DNA of 64,000 nucleotides. Source: Flexivirga endophytica (GTDB taxonomy: Bacteria; Actinomycetota; Actinomycetes; Actinomycetales; Dermatophilaceae). Below are positions 1-10,895 of the stretch, in pieces. Both the position numbers and the translations under genes were made by a program. Each line of letters begins with the position of its first letter. Within the stretch, counting starts at the first letter, position 1. The DNA lies in assembly GCF_014640635.1 (NCBI RefSeq), contig NZ_BMHI01000002.1:62001-126000 (forward strand), in the 5' to 3' direction. The notes under the pieces are model-generated. The model saw nothing but the letters and a program-made list of their open reading frames with translations, ran no database searches and was not told the DNA's origin.

Positions 1-89
1 GGTGAGGGGGATCACAGTGCGAGCGACAAGTTACTGGTAGGTAAGTTCGTTCCGCAAGGGCCTGCTGGGGCAGCGTCGCAGTTCACGGG

Positions 90-125
90 TATGCCGCAGG
101 TGCGCTCTGGCGCACTCTCGGCATA
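90..125. other. imperfect hairpin in the gene-free window start
   Basis: Two nested inverted arms are visible: TATGCCG (90-96) with CGGCATA (119-125), and GTGCGC (100-105) with GCGCAC (110-115) around a TCTG loop. The first 160 bases contain no supportable gene. The hairpin may end a transcript entering from outside the window, but there is no T-run on either side, so its role is open. Confidence 0.4.
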
Positions 126-162
126 AGGGGAAGCCGTGGGTCCGCCGGCCGCGGCATACAAA

Positions 163-189
163 ATCCCGAGCCGCGACGCGACTCGGGAT
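163..189 (-). terminator. terminator downstream of tRNA-Ala
   Basis: Perfect 8-bp arms ATCCCGAG (163-170) and CTCGGGAT (182-189) lie 11 bases past the 3' end of the minus-strand tRNA-Ala. Read on the minus strand, the stem runs into TTTTG, so this looks like an intrinsic terminator closing the gyrA-DUF3566-tRNA region. Confidence 0.7.
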
Positions 190-200
190 CAGTGGGGGGA

Positions 201-276
201 TGGTGGAGACTAGGGGGCTCGAACCCCTGACCCCCGCCTTGCAAAGGCGGTGCTCTACCAGCTGAGCTAAGTCCCC
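201..276 (-). tRNA. tRNA-Ala (anticodon TGC)
   Basis: On the minus strand the sequence begins GGGGACTTAGCTCAGCTGG and ends with TTCGAGCC...CACCA, so CCA is encoded. The anticodon loop reads CTTTGCAAG, giving anticodon TGC. D-loop and T-loop consensus bases are present and all arms can fold. It is the last gene of a minus-strand cluster with tRNA-Ile and the DLW-39 gene, the usual gyrA-linked arrangement in actinobacteria. Confidence 0.97.
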
Positions 277-285
277 GTGTTCAGT

Positions 286-420
286 TCAGTTGGAGCTGTT
301 GCCCGGCTTGTCGGCGGCCTGGGCCCAGAGGTCCTTGGCGTCGTTCTTCCGGTCGAGCTTCTGCTTGACGGCGACGGCAACCCCGGCGAGGCCGAGCAGC
401 ACTGCGAGCTTCTTCAACAT
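286..420 (-). CDS. DLW-39 family small protein
   Basis: A 44-residue reading frame lies between the two tRNA genes. It starts ATG at 420 and has a GGAG ribosome-binding site seven bases upstream. The product begins MLKKLAVLLGLAGVAVAV, one hydrophobic segment, followed by a charged stretch and the DLWAQAADKPG tail that gives the DLW-39 family its name. The family is conserved in Actinobacteria, usually beside gyrA and these tRNAs. Function is unknown, but it is probably a single-pass inner-membrane peptide. Position, start and composition fit well. It is easily missed because of its length. Confidence 0.85.
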   Translation of the reverse strand: MLKKLAVLLGLAGVAVAVKQKLDRKNDAKDLWAQAADKPGNSSN

Positions 421-450
421 CTTTGGGCTCCGATCGACTGCGGGACGTGG

Positions 451-527
451 TGGTGGGCCTAACAGGACTTGAACCTGTGACCTCTTCCTTATCAGGGAAG
501 CGCTCTAACCGACTGAGCTATAGGCCC
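451..527 (-). tRNA. tRNA-Ile (anticodon GAT)
   Basis: On the minus strand it begins GGGCCTATAGCTCAGTCGG, has the anticodon loop CTGATAA (GAT), a GGTTCAAGTCC T-arm and encoded CCA. Acceptor strands GGGCCTA and TAGGCCC pair perfectly. It lies 115 bp downstream of the DUF3566 gene and 30 bp upstream of the DLW-39 gene. Confidence 0.97.
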
Positions 528-572
528 GTGCACCGTCCGTCGTCCGCGGCAGAATGCCGTGGACGCCGGACG

Positions 573-602
573 AGACTATCTCACCGGAGGGGGCAGATCC
601 AA
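573..602 (-). promoter_or_regulatory. candidate tRNA-Ile promoter
   Basis: On the minus strand TTGGAT (602-597) and TAGTCT (578-573) are separated by 18 bp and end about 45 bp before the mature tRNA-Ile 5' end. Spacing and hexamers fit a housekeeping sigma-A promoter. The call rests on sequence inspection only. Confidence 0.4.
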
Positions 603-642
603 AACGAGGTCCGGAGACGCCCTCGACCGGCGAGAGCTTCGA

Positions 643-1248
643 CTATTCGTCCGAGAGGGTCATCTGCACGCCGCCGACCAACGACGAACAGATGTTGTAG
701 AGGAACGCGCCGAGAGTGGCCAGCGCGGTCATCAGCAACACGTCGACCACGGCGATCACGACCGACAACGAGACGACGCGACCGAAGCCGACGTAGTCCA
801 TGATGTCGAAGGTCTTGCCGCTGGTCTCCAGCGTCCGCAACAACTCGTTGACGTTGTCCCAGACACCCATGCCCTGCAACACGATCCACAGCATCGCGAT
901 CATCACGACCATCGCGATGCCGATCGCCACGGACAGCAGGAACGCGATCTTCATGACCGACCACGGGTCGACCCGGGACAGCGTCAGCCGCACCCGGCGC
1001 GGGGTGCTGCGGCCACCCGGCCGACGGCCGGCGGCCGCGCCACGGGGCGCTGGGCGACGCTGCTGGCTGGTCGGCCTGGTGGGCCTGCCCTTCGCACCAG
1101 CCTTCGGTGTCGGCCGGGCGCCCTGTCGCGGCGGCGGAGGGGCGGCGCGTTTCTTGCCACCGGCTGCAGCGCCCGGAAGACGGACTGCGCCACTGTCGGT
1201 CGCAGTCGTCCCGGCGCCCTTGTCGGCGTCGGATCCGTCAGTGCTCAC
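643..1248 (-). CDS. DUF3566 domain membrane protein
   Basis: The 201-residue protein has a disordered, Ala/Pro/Arg-rich first 100 residues, then a membrane domain with two hydrophobic segments (about 100-123 and 160-190) around a loop containing [12 protein letters not shown] and [12 protein letters not shown]. This is the DUF3566 layout conserved directly downstream of gyrA in Actinobacteria. The GTG start at 1248 overlaps the gyrA stop by four bases (GTGA), so the genes are translationally coupled. Function is unknown. A membrane role coordinated with gyrase expression is only a guess from context. Confidence 0.88.
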   Translation of the reverse strand: MSTDGSDADKGAGTTATDSGAVRLPGAAAGGKKRAAPPPPRQGARPTPKAGAKGRPTRPTSQQRRPAPRGAAAGRRPGGRSTPRRVRLTLSRVDPWSVMKIAFLLSVAIGIAMVVMIAMLWIVLQGMGVWDNVNELLRTLETSGKTFDIMDYVGFGRVVSLSVVIAVVDVLLMTALATLGAFLYNICSSLVGGVQMTLSDE

Positions 1249-3893
1249 TCATCGTCTCCCGGCTCGTCCGGAGTCTGCTCACGGTCAGGTTCGTTGTCGG
1301 CCTGCTCGTCCGTCTCGACCGACTCGTCAGTGACGGGGGTCTCGGCGTCCGTGTCGCCTTCGTCCGGCGACTCGCCCGACGGTACGCCATCTGCCTGTTC
1401 CTCTTCGACTTCGCGTTCGGCGTTCCGCGCCACAGCCACGATCGAGTCCTTCTTGTCCGGGGTCGCGAACTGCACGCCCTGGGTGGATCGACCGGTGGCT
1501 CGTACGCCGTCGACGGGGGAGCGGACGATCTTGCCCTTCTCCATCACCACGAGCACCTCGTCACTGGGCTCGACCACGAGAGCACCGACCAGGTCGCCGC
1601 CACGGTCGGAGATCGCGGCCACCTTGACGCCGAGAGTGGCACGACCCTTGACCGGGTAGTCCTCGACGTCGGTGCGCTTGGCCAAGCCGTTCTCGAAGAC
1701 GACGAAGAGGTAGAGGTCGTCGCGCTGCGTGCCGTCCGGAACGATGTTCATCGACAGCAACTCGTCGCCGTCGCGGAACTTCATGCCGGTCACGCCCGAG
1801 GTGGAGCGCCCCATCGGTCGCAACGTGTCGTCGGTCGCGTTGAACCGCACCGACTGCCCCTTGCGAGAGACCAGCAGCACGTCGTCGTCGGAACTGGCGA
1901 GGCCCGCGCCGACGAGCTCGTCGCCGTCGCGCAGATTGACCGCGATCAGCCCGCCGGTGCGCGGCGAGTCGTAGTCGGTCAGCTTGGTCTTCTTGACCAG
2001 ACCACGCTTGGTCGCCAGCAGGAGGTATGGCGCGGCGTCGTAGTCCTGCAACGCCATCACCTGGGCGATCTGCTCGCCGGGCTGGAAGGCGAGCAGGTTG
2101 GCGACGTGCTGGCCCTTGGAGTCGCGGCTGCCCTCGGGCAGCTCGTAGGCCTTGGCCCGGTAGACCCGGCCGGCGTTGGTGAAGAACAGCAACCAGCGGT
2201 GCGTCGTCGTGGTGAAGAAGTGCTCGACCACGTCGTCGCCACGCAGGTTGGCTCCGCGCACGCCCTTGCCACCCCGTCGCTGCGAGCGGTATTCGTTGGT
2301 CTTGGTCCGCTTGGCGTAACCGCCGCGCGTGATGGTGACGACGACGTCTTCCTCGGGGATCAGGTCCTCCATCGACATGTCGCCGTCGAAGGGCACGATC
2401 TGGGTGCGTCGGTCATCGCCATACCGGTCGACGATGTCGGCCAGCTCGTCGCTGACGATCTGCCGCTGGCGCTCCGGCTTGGCCAGGATGTCCTGGTAGT
2501 CCTCGATCGCGCGCTGCAGCTCGTCGTGCTCGTCGGTGATCTTCTGGCGCTCCAGGGCGGCCAGCCGGCGCAGCTGCAGGTTGAGGATCGCGACCGCCTG
2601 GATCTCGTCGACCCCGAGCAGCTCCATCAGCCCACCGCGCGCCTCCTCCGCGGACGGGCTGCGGCGGATCAGCGCGATGACCTCGTCCAGCGCGTCCAGC
2701 GCCTTGAGGTAACCGCGCAGGATGTGGATCTGCTCCTCGGCGCGACGCAGCAGGTAGGTCGTACGGCGCTGGATGACCTCGACCTGGTGCTCCACCCAGT
2801 AGCGGATGAATGCCGAGATCGGCAGCGTGCGGGGCACCCCGTCGACCAGCGCCAGCATGTTGGCGCCGAAGCTCTGCTGCAGCTGCGTGTGCTTGTAGAG
2901 GTTGTTGAGGACGACCTTGGCCACCGCGTCGCGCTTGAGCACCACGACCAGGCGCTGGCCGGTGCGGCCGGACGTCTCGTCGCGCAGGTCGGCGATGCCG
3001 GAGATGCGGCCGTCGCGCACCAGGGTGGCGATCTTCTCGGCGAGCGCGTCCGGGTTGACCTGGTAGGGCAGCTCGGTGACCACCAGGCACTGGCGGCCCT
3101 GGATCTCCTCGACGTTGACCACCGCACGCATCACGATCGACCCGCGGCCGGTGCGGTAGGCGTCCTCGATGCCCTTCTTGCCCAGGATCAGCGCACCGGT
3201 CGGGAAGTCCGGACCCGGGATGATCTCGATGAGCTTCTCCAACAACTCCTCACGGGAGATCTCCGGGTGCTCGAGCAGGTATTGGGCGCCCGCGGCGACC
3301 TCGCGCAGGTTGTGCGGCGGGATCTGTGTCGCCATACCGACCGCGATACCGGAGGCGCCGTTGACCAGCAGGTTGGGGAAGCGTGCCGGCAGCACCGTCG
3401 GCTGCATGGTCTTGCCGTCGTAGTTGGGCTCGAAGTCGACGGTCTCCTTCTCGATGTCGCGCACCAGCTCCATCGCCAGCGGCGCCATCCGGCACTCGGT
3501 GTATCGCGGCGCGGCGGCCCCGTCGTTGCCCGGCGAGCCGAAGTTGCCCTGCCCGTCGACCAGCGGATAGCGCATCGACCACGGCTGCACCAGGCGGACC
3601 ATCGCGTCGTAGATCGCGCTGTCACCGTGCGGGTGGTACTGACCCATCACGTCACCGACGACACGGCTGCACTTGTTGTAGCCGCGGTCCGGGCGGTAGC
3701 CACCGTCGAACATCGCGTAGACGATGCGGCGGTGCACCGGCTTCATGCCGTCACGCACGTCCGGCAGCGCGCGGCTGACGATGACCGCCATCGCGTAGTC
3801 GATGTAGCTGCGCTGCATCTCGGTGTTGAGGTCGATCGGGTCGACGTTGGACCTCGGCTCGTCGCCACCGGGAGGCATGGTGTCGTCAGTCAT
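1245..3893 (-). CDS. gyrA: DNA gyrase subunit A
   Basis: GyrA is the DNA-cleaving subunit of gyrase, which introduces negative supercoils. The 882-residue protein has the winged-helix domain with catalytic Tyr in AAPRYTE, and a quinolone-resistance region reading [14 protein letters not shown]. It therefore carries Ser and Asp at the positions equal to E. coli 83 and 87, the susceptible state at those two sites. The beta-pinwheel C-terminal domain contains the GyrA box QRRGGKG, marking gyrase rather than topoisomerase IV. The last 60 residues are a very acidic tail. The ATG start is supported by AAGGAA just upstream. gyrB lies 160 bp upstream with a repeat-filled spacer. Confidence 0.98.
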   Translation of the reverse strand: MTDDTMPPGGDEPRSNVDPIDLNTEMQRSYIDYAMAVIVSRALPDVRDGMKPVHRRIVYAMFDGGYRPDRGYNKCSRVVGDVMGQYHPHGDSAIYDAMVRLVQPWSMRYPLVDGQGNFGSPGNDGAAAPRYTECRMAPLAMELVRDIEKETVDFEPNYDGKTMQPTVLPARFPNLLVNGASGIAVGMATQIPPHNLREVAAGAQYLLEHPEISREELLEKLIEIIPGPDFPTGALILGKKGIEDAYRTGRGSIVMRAVVNVEEIQGRQCLVVTELPYQVNPDALAEKIATLVRDGRISGIADLRDETSGRTGQRLVVVLKRDAVAKVVLNNLYKHTQLQQSFGANMLALVDGVPRTLPISAFIRYWVEHQVEVIQRRTTYLLRRAEEQIHILRGYLKALDALDEVIALIRRSPSAEEARGGLMELLGVDEIQAVAILNLQLRRLAALERQKITDEHDELQRAIEDYQDILAKPERQRQIVSDELADIVDRYGDDRRTQIVPFDGDMSMEDLIPEEDVVVTITRGGYAKRTKTNEYRSQRRGGKGVRGANLRGDDVVEHFFTTTTHRWLLFFTNAGRVYRAKAYELPEGSRDSKGQHVANLLAFQPGEQIAQVMALQDYDAAPYLLLATKRGLVKKTKLTDYDSPRTGGLIAVNLRDGDELVGAGLASSDDDVLLVSRKGQSVRFNATDDTLRPMGRSTSGVTGMKFRDGDELLSMNIVPDGTQRDDLYLFVVFENGLAKRTDVEDYPVKGRATLGVKVAAISDRGGDLVGALVVEPSDEVLVVMEKGKIVRSPVDGVRATGRSTQGVQFATPDKKDSIVAVARNAEREVEEEQADGVPSGESPDEGDTDAETPVTDESVETDEQADNEPDREQTPDEPGDDE

Positions 3894-3943
3894 GAGTTTC
3901 CTTCATTCTCAATGCAATTCAAGTTCGTGTATGACGGCGCGTC

Positions 3944-4044
3944 GGTCGAGTGCCGGGGGAGCGAAGCGGAGGAGGTGTATCGAGACCACGTGCGCCGCCT
4001 CGGGTCTCGATACGGGCTCCGCTGGCGCTCCGCCCTACTCGACC
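3944..4044. repeat. inverted pair of GGTCGAG...TATCGAGACC repeats in the gyrB-gyrA spacer
   Basis: Left copy 3944-3987 runs GGTCGAGTGCCGGGGGAG...GTGTATCGAGACC. The right copy 4003-4044 is inverted and begins GGTCTCGATAC and ends CTACTCGACC. The GTATCGAGACC/GGTCTCGATAC arms are perfectly complementary, so the pair can form a long hairpin in gyrB-gyrA read-through RNA. The left copy is nearly identical to 54635-54676 and shares its ends with 56889-56921. This is a REP-like family; it may act as an attenuator between the two gyrase genes. Confidence 0.75.
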
Positions 4045-4053
4045 AGCGAGGCG

Positions 4054-6258
<2,205 letters not shown>

Positions 6259-6282
6259 TCACATGCTCAGAATCTACGTCCC

Positions 6283-6310
6283 AGCATACCCTGTCGCCGT
6301 CGCAAAACCA
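6283..6310 (-). promoter_or_regulatory. gyrB: possible gyrB promoter
   Basis: On the minus strand TATGCT (6288-6283) is preceded 16 bp upstream by TGGTTT (6310-6305). This lies about 140 bp before the gyrB GTG in a 288-bp spacer with no gene. The -35 match is poor, so this is a weak prediction. Confidence 0.25.
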
Positions 6311-6432
6311 CGTCTGCCGTGCCGTGAACGGCAATTTGCGGGCCGATCCGAGTGCTTCGCGATTCCCCACACCTGCCCGGGGCCATCAGCGCGTTCACGA
6401 CGCGTTCACGCGTGCGTAGCCGGGTGCTGAAG

Positions 6433-7206
6433 CTACTTGCGCAGGATGTAGATGATCGCTCCGGTCTCCGTGGTGCAGGTGACGTAGGACTCCGCCTGAC
6501 AGCTGACCTTGTAGTTGTCGTGGGTCGCCGGCGACTTGGCCCGGAACGACGCCTGGCCGGCATCGTTCTTCTTCGCGTTGTAGAGCGTGGCGACGACGCC
6601 CGCGAACGTGCAGGACGTCTTCGGGCCGGTGCCGTAGGAATCCGTGCCCGGACACGCGCCCGCCGCACCGGGGAGCGCGGTGGCGTAGCTCGGGCTGGAC
6701 GAGCTCGAACTCGAGCTGCTCTTCGATGACGAGCTGGGGCTGCTGGACGACGGACCCTGCGAGGAGGACTCCTTCGACGGCGACTGACCGGTGGAGGTCT
6801 GCGTCACCGTCTGCGTCGGTGTGAACGCGCCCTGGGCCATCTTGCCGCTGGAGTTGTTCAGGATCAGCGCGATCACGACGACCACGATCGCCAGCGAGGC
6901 GACAATGACGGCGACCGGCGCCCACATCGCACCGCGCCGTTGCTGCGGCTCCTGGTAGTAGGCCTCGGGCGGGTAGTAACCGCCGTGGTCGGCCGGCCCG
7001 TATTCGTCGCGCTGCGGCTGCGGTGGGCGGACGTAGGGCGCGTGCTGGGTGCTCTGGGTCCGGTCGCTGTCGGTGTATGCCGGGTCGGCCCAAGCCATCT
7101 GGTCGGGATCGGTCGCCTCGGACCCGTTGCCACGGTCGCTGAAGAAGTGGTCGAACTCGTCCCGGCCGCCGCGCGGGTCGTCCTGACCGGGTTGGTCATG
7201 ACTCAC
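6433..7206 (-). CDS. Ser-rich single-pass membrane protein, unknown function
   Basis: The 257-residue protein is not one I recognise. It has a Pro/Tyr/Gln-rich cytoplasmic N-terminus (1-90), one transmembrane helix (about 96-118, VAVIVASLAIVVVVIALIL), a linker of almost pure serine (about 140-170) and a small extracytoplasmic domain with four cysteines (AGACPGTD, KTSCTFAG, VSCQAESYVTC), probably two disulfides. That layout suggests a surface-exposed or sensor domain held away from the membrane by a flexible linker. Start is GTG at 7206. It stands between dciA and gyrB, where small hypothetical membrane proteins are common in Actinobacteria. Confidence 0.75.
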   Translation of the reverse strand: MSHDQPGQDDPRGGRDEFDHFFSDRGNGSEATDPDQMAWADPAYTDSDRTQSTQHAPYVRPPQPQRDEYGPADHGGYYPPEAYYQEPQQRRGAMWAPVAVIVASLAIVVVVIALILNNSSGKMAQGAFTPTQTVTQTSTGQSPSKESSSQGPSSSSPSSSSKSSSSSSSSSPSYATALPGAAGACPGTDSYGTGPKTSCTFAGVVATLYNAKKNDAGQASFRAKSPATHDNYKVSCQAESYVTCTTETGAIIYILRK

Positions 7207-7312
7207 GTTGTACTAATTCCTGCCAGTAGAAGTCGTCTGCTTGTCACAAAACTCGACCTACTGTACGTGCGCGGGCCGTGTCGCGCCCAGATCCGGGCCC
7301 GCGACCTTTCTC

Positions 7313-7888
7313 TCACCCATAGGTGTCCCGCGGTCCACGTCCGTCGCGGACGGTGCGTGGTCCCTTCTTCCAGCTCGGTGCGTTCGGCCCGACGATCCGC
7401 AGCGACTCCACGACATCCGGCCCCACAGCCTTCTCGAAGTTGCCCAGCAGCGTCGAGGACAACAACCGCAGCTGGGTGGTCCACGCGGTGGAGTCGGCAC
7501 GGACGGTCAACTCGCCGTCGGTGAACGACACCGGCTGGGCGTGCGCGGCGACCGCCTCGCCGACGATCTCGTCCCAGCGACCCATCACCGAACCGGCCGC
7601 GACGTCCACCTGCCAGCCCCGGTCGACCAGCAACCGGTCGAGCTGGTCACCGATCATCGCCGGGTCCCGAGCATCGGGTCGGGCCCGGCCGGTGCCCAGA
7701 TCACCAGCCTTACGGGGTCGGCGCCTGGCCGGCGCACCGGGCCGAAAACCCTTCTCCCGCGCGGAGATCCGAGCACGACGCAGTGCGTCGCGGACGGCAT
7801 CCATCGCGGTTTCCTGGTCGACCGTGCCGTCCGTGTCATCGGCCGGCCGCTCGGTTTCCCCGGGGTCGACGCCGTCCGTGTCGCTCAC
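7313..7888 (-). CDS. dciA: DciA (DUF721) replicative helicase-loading protein
   Basis: The 191-residue protein has a charged, disordered N-terminus and a DUF721 domain in the second half (RGWQVDVAAGSVMGRWDEIVG, then ADSTAWTTQLRLLSSTLL). DciA is the ancestral bacterial partner that helps load the DnaB helicase at the origin and replaces DnaC/DnaI. It starts GTG at 7888, overlapping the recF stop by four bases, so it is coupled to recF. Its place in the dnaA-dnaN-recF-gyrB block supports a role in replication initiation. Confidence 0.88.
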   Translation of the reverse strand: MSDTDGVDPGETERPADDTDGTVDQETAMDAVRDALRRARISAREKGFRPGAPARRRPRKAGDLGTGRARPDARDPAMIGDQLDRLLVDRGWQVDVAAGSVMGRWDEIVGEAVAAHAQPVSFTDGELTVRADSTAWTTQLRLLSSTLLGNFEKAVGPDVVESLRIVGPNAPSWKKGPRTVRDGRGPRDTYG

Positions 7889-9027
7889 GCCCGTCTCACC
7901 TCGCCCATGGTGACGGTGAACTGTTGGCCGGTCAGTGACTCGGGCACGTCGTCGTCGACCGCAGCGGTGATGAGCACCTGCTCGCAGTCGGCGACCATCA
8001 ACGCCAGCCGGCGCCGACGGCCCGCGTCCAGCTCGGCGAAGACGTCGTCGAGCACCAGCACCGGGTCGGTGCCCAGGTCGTGCCGCAGCAACTGGAAGGC
8101 GGCGATCCGCAGACCGAGCGCGAAGGACCAGGACTCACCGTGGCTGGCGTATCCCTTGGCGGGTAGGGCGCCGAGCCGCAACACCATCTCATCGCGGTGC
8201 GGTCCGACCAGGGTCTGGCCGCGCTCCACCTCGGCCCGGTGCTGCTGCTCGAAGGTCTTGGCGAAGCCGGCCTCCAGCTCGGCCACCTCGGGGACCTCTC
8301 CCGCGGCGAGCTGGTCGGCGAGCTCGTCATACAAGGAGCTCTTGTAGGTGATCTGGGCGTCCGACTGGCCGGCACTGACCTCGTCATACGCCAGCCGCAG
8401 GTAGGGCTGCAGGTCGCGCAGCAGCCGCAGCCGGGCGTAGATGAGGTTGGCGCCGACAGAGGCGAGGTGGCTGTCCCAGACCGGGAGGGTGGCCAGGGCC
8501 GCAGCACGGTCGGGCGCCGTCCGCGCGGTCTTGAGCAGAGCGTTGCGCTGTTTCAGGATCTTGTCGTAGTCACCGCGGGCGCCGGCCCAACGCGGCTGGC
8601 GGGCCACCAGCAGGTCGTCGAGGAAACGGCGGCGCTCGCTGGGGTCCCCTTTGACCAGGGCCAGGTCCTCGGGCGCGAAGAGCACCGTGCGCAGCGCACC
8701 CAGGACGTCGCGTGGCCGGGTGACCGGCGACTTGCCGAGGCGGGCTCGGTTGGCCTTGCCCGGGTTGATCTCGAGCTCGACCTGTTGCTCGCGTCCGTCC
8801 CGTACGACCGCGCCACGCACGATCGCCTGCTCCGCGCCGGCGCGCACCAACGGAGCATCCTGGGCGACGCGGTGCGAAGACAGCGAGGCGAGGTAGCCGA
8901 TCGCCTCGACGATGTTGGTCTTGCCCTGGCCGTTGAGGCCGACGAAAGTGCTGACACCGTCGGTGAATTCGAGGTCGGCGGACTCATAGGACCGGAAGTC
9001 CATCAGAGTCAGATGCCGCACGAACAC
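7885..9027 (-). CDS. recF: DNA replication and repair protein RecF
   Basis: RecF is an SMC-like ATPase that helps load RecA onto gapped DNA. Visible motifs are FVGLNGQGKTN (Walker A), a signature region near FALGLRIAAF, and LVLDDVFAELD (Walker B). With the GTG at 9027 the protein has 380 residues, the normal size. That start has no ribosome-binding site, but the hexamer TAGACT ends seven bases before it, which fits leaderless transcription. A longer form from 9096 would add 23 residues with no family support. Confidence 0.96.
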   Translation of the reverse strand: MFVRHLTLMDFRSYESADLEFTDGVSTFVGLNGQGKTNIVEAIGYLASLSSHRVAQDAPLVRAGAEQAIVRGAVVRDGREQQVELEINPGKANRARLGKSPVTRPRDVLGALRTVLFAPEDLALVKGDPSERRRFLDDLLVARQPRWAGARGDYDKILKQRNALLKTARTAPDRAAALATLPVWDSHLASVGANLIYARLRLLRDLQPYLRLAYDEVSAGQSDAQITYKSSLYDELADQLAAGEVPEVAELEAGFAKTFEQQHRAEVERGQTLVGPHRDEMVLRLGALPAKGYASHGESWSFALGLRIAAFQLLRHDLGTDPVLVLDDVFAELDAGRRRRLALMVADCEQVLITAAVDDDVPESLTGQQFTVTMGEVRRA

Positions 9028-9034
9028 ACGCTCG

Positions 9035-9040
9035 AGTCTA
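9035..9040 (-). promoter_or_regulatory. recF: -10 hexamer for leaderless recF
   Basis: TAGACT on the minus strand is followed by seven bases and then the recF GTG. This TANNNT-to-start spacing places transcription initiation at or next to the start codon. The same arrangement is seen before the nudix, cca, NYN and ridA genes in this window. Confidence 0.5.
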
Positions 9041-9088
9041 GTTGCGGTGAGAGTTCCCGTTGTCGGCCCGCGGTGGGATCGTGGAGGC

Positions 9089-9898
9089 ATGGTCACTTTC
9101 AGTTCGTCCGACGATCTGCGCGATGCCAGGTTCGCGGACGTCAGCCTGCGCGGTGCCCGTTTCGTGCGCTCCGACCTGTCCGAAGTCGTGATGCGGTCCG
9201 TCGACGTGTCCGGTGCGGAGATCGACGCGCCCTGGTTGTTCGACGGCGATCAACCACTCCTGGTCAACGGCGTCGACGTGCGGCCCTTCGTCGACTCGGA
9301 GCTCAACCGCAGGTTTCCCGGCCGCGAGCAGCGGCACGCCGCCGACCCCGACACGTTGCGGTCGGCCTGGTCGGCCGTCGAAGGCGCGTGGGCCGGTGCC
9401 GTCGACCGAGTCGCCTCCATGCCGACCGGCACCGTCGACGTGTCGATCGACGGCGAGTGGTCCTTCGCGCAGACGTTGCGGCATCTGGTGATGGCGACGG
9501 ACGTCTGGTTGCGTCGGGCGATCCTCGGCGTCGAGCAGCCGTTCCACCCGCTCGGTCAGCCGCATGCCGAATACGCCACCGACGGTGGGGATCTGTCGGT
9601 CTTCGGTCAGGCGTCCCCGTCATACGAGGAGGTGCTGGAGGTGCGCGCCGACCACGTGGCGATGGTGCGCGACTTCCTTGCCGAGCTGTCGCCCGAGGAG
9701 CTGCGCACGCCCCGCAAGAACCCCTGGGAGCCCGAGTTTCCCGAGACCACCCTGTCGTGCCTGCACACGATCCTCGAAGAGGAGTGGGAGCACCTGCGCT
9801 ACGCCGTCCGCGACCTCGACGTCATCGACTCGCGTGCCGCCACCGACACGGAGCCACCCAACACCGAACTCCACGACCGGCAAGAGCGACCCGACTGA
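9089..9898 (+). CDS. DinB-fold protein with N-terminal pentapeptide-like repeats
   Basis: The 269-residue protein begins with about 60 residues of pentapeptide-like repeats (DARFADVSLRGARFVRSDLSE). A four-helix DinB-type domain follows, with conserved helix motifs around FAQTLRHLVMATDVWL and CLHTILEEEWEHLRYAV. Its histidines (LRHL, LHTILEEEWEH) are suitably placed for a metal site, as in DinB/mycothiol-dependent enzymes. The substrate is unknown. Start ATG 9089 has GGAGG very close by; GTG 9047 is the alternative. It diverges from recF and converges on gnd, with a 12-bp gap. Confidence 0.75.
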   Translation: MVTFSSSDDLRDARFADVSLRGARFVRSDLSEVVMRSVDVSGAEIDAPWLFDGDQPLLVNGVDVRPFVDSELNRRFPGREQRHAADPDTLRSAWSAVEGAWAGAVDRVASMPTGTVDVSIDGEWSFAQTLRHLVMATDVWLRRAILGVEQPFHPLGQPHAEYATDGGDLSVFGQASPSYEEVLEVRADHVAMVRDFLAELSPEELRTPRKNPWEPEFPETTLSCLHTILEEEWEHLRYAVRDLDVIDSRAATDTEPPNTELHDRQERPD

Positions 9899-9910
9899 AA
9901 GACCGGCGCC

Positions 9911-10822
9911 TTAATGGTCGGTGATGACGCCCTTCTCACCCTTCTTGGTGACGGCGTGCCCGCCGAACTCGTTGCGCATGGCGGCGACGGCCTTCATCGC
10001 AGGGGAGTCGGTGCCCTGACGGGAGAAGAACCGCTGGAAGAGTGAGGCGGAGATGACCGGCATCGGAACGCCGTACTCGACAGCCTCCTGCACGGTCCAG
10101 CGACCTTCACCGGAGTCGTTGACGAAGCCTTCGATCTCGGAGAGGTCCCCGTCCTTCTCCAGAGCTGCGGAGATGAGCTCCTGCAGCCAGGAGCGCACGA
10201 CGGTGCCGCGGGTCCACGCCTTGAATGCGGCCGGGACGTCGTTGACGATCTCCTTGGCCTCGAGCAGCTCATAGCCCTCGGCATACGCCTGCATCATGCC
10301 GTACTCGATGCCGTTGTGGACCATCTTCACGTAGTGGCCCGCACCAACCTCCCCGGTGTGGCAGAAGCTCTCGTCGCGCGGTCCTTCGGGCCGCAGGGCG
10401 TCGAAGATCGGCATCATGCGCTCGATGTTGGCGTCGGAACCGCCGGCCATCAGCGCGTAGCCGTTCTCCTTGCCCCACACACCGCCGGAGACACCGCACT
10501 CGGCGAACTCGATGCCCTTCTCGGCGAGTTCCTTCTCGTGCTTGGCGTCGTCGGTGAACTTGCTGTTGCCCCCGTCGAGGATCAGATCGCCCTTTTCGAG
10601 CAAGCCGCCGAGCTCGTCGATGACCGACTGGGTGATCTTGCCGGCCGGCACCATCACCCACACGTGGCGCGGCGCGTCGAGTTTGCTGACGAGTTCCTTC
10701 AGGTCCTTGACGTCAGAGACCTCGGGGTTGGTGTCGTAGCCGACCACCTCATGCCCGGCTGCCTTGAGGCGGTCGCGCATGTTGCCGCCCATCTTGCCCA
10801 GGCCGATCAAACCGAGTTGCAT
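9911..10822 (-). CDS. gnd: 6-phosphogluconate dehydrogenase, decarboxylating (short form)
   Basis: This enzyme oxidises and decarboxylates 6-phosphogluconate to ribulose 5-phosphate in the pentose phosphate pathway. The 303-residue protein has the N-terminal Rossmann motif GLIGLGKMGGNM, the substrate loop GVSGGVWGKENG, and the catalytic Lys/Asn region HYVKMVHNGIEYGMMQA. The length matches the roughly 300-residue, often NAD-preferring group rather than the 470-residue NADP form. It sits between recF and dnaN, which recurs near actinobacterial origins. Start ATG 10822; the dnaN stop is 73 bp upstream. Confidence 0.95.
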   Translation of the reverse strand: MQLGLIGLGKMGGNMRDRLKAAGHEVVGYDTNPEVSDVKDLKELVSKLDAPRHVWVMVPAGKITQSVIDELGGLLEKGDLILDGGNSKFTDDAKHEKELAEKGIEFAECGVSGGVWGKENGYALMAGGSDANIERMMPIFDALRPEGPRDESFCHTGEVGAGHYVKMVHNGIEYGMMQAYAEGYELLEAKEIVNDVPAAFKAWTRGTVVRSWLQELISAALEKDGDLSEIEGFVNDSGEGRWTVQEAVEYGVPMPVISASLFQRFFSRQGTDSPAMKAVAAMRNEFGGHAVTKKGEKGVITDH

Positions 10823-10895
10823 GCCGCGCCTTTCATTCGTGGATGTGGTTCGCCCCAGACGCTACTCCGGCCCTGCCAGGCCAACGTCCGGAAGG

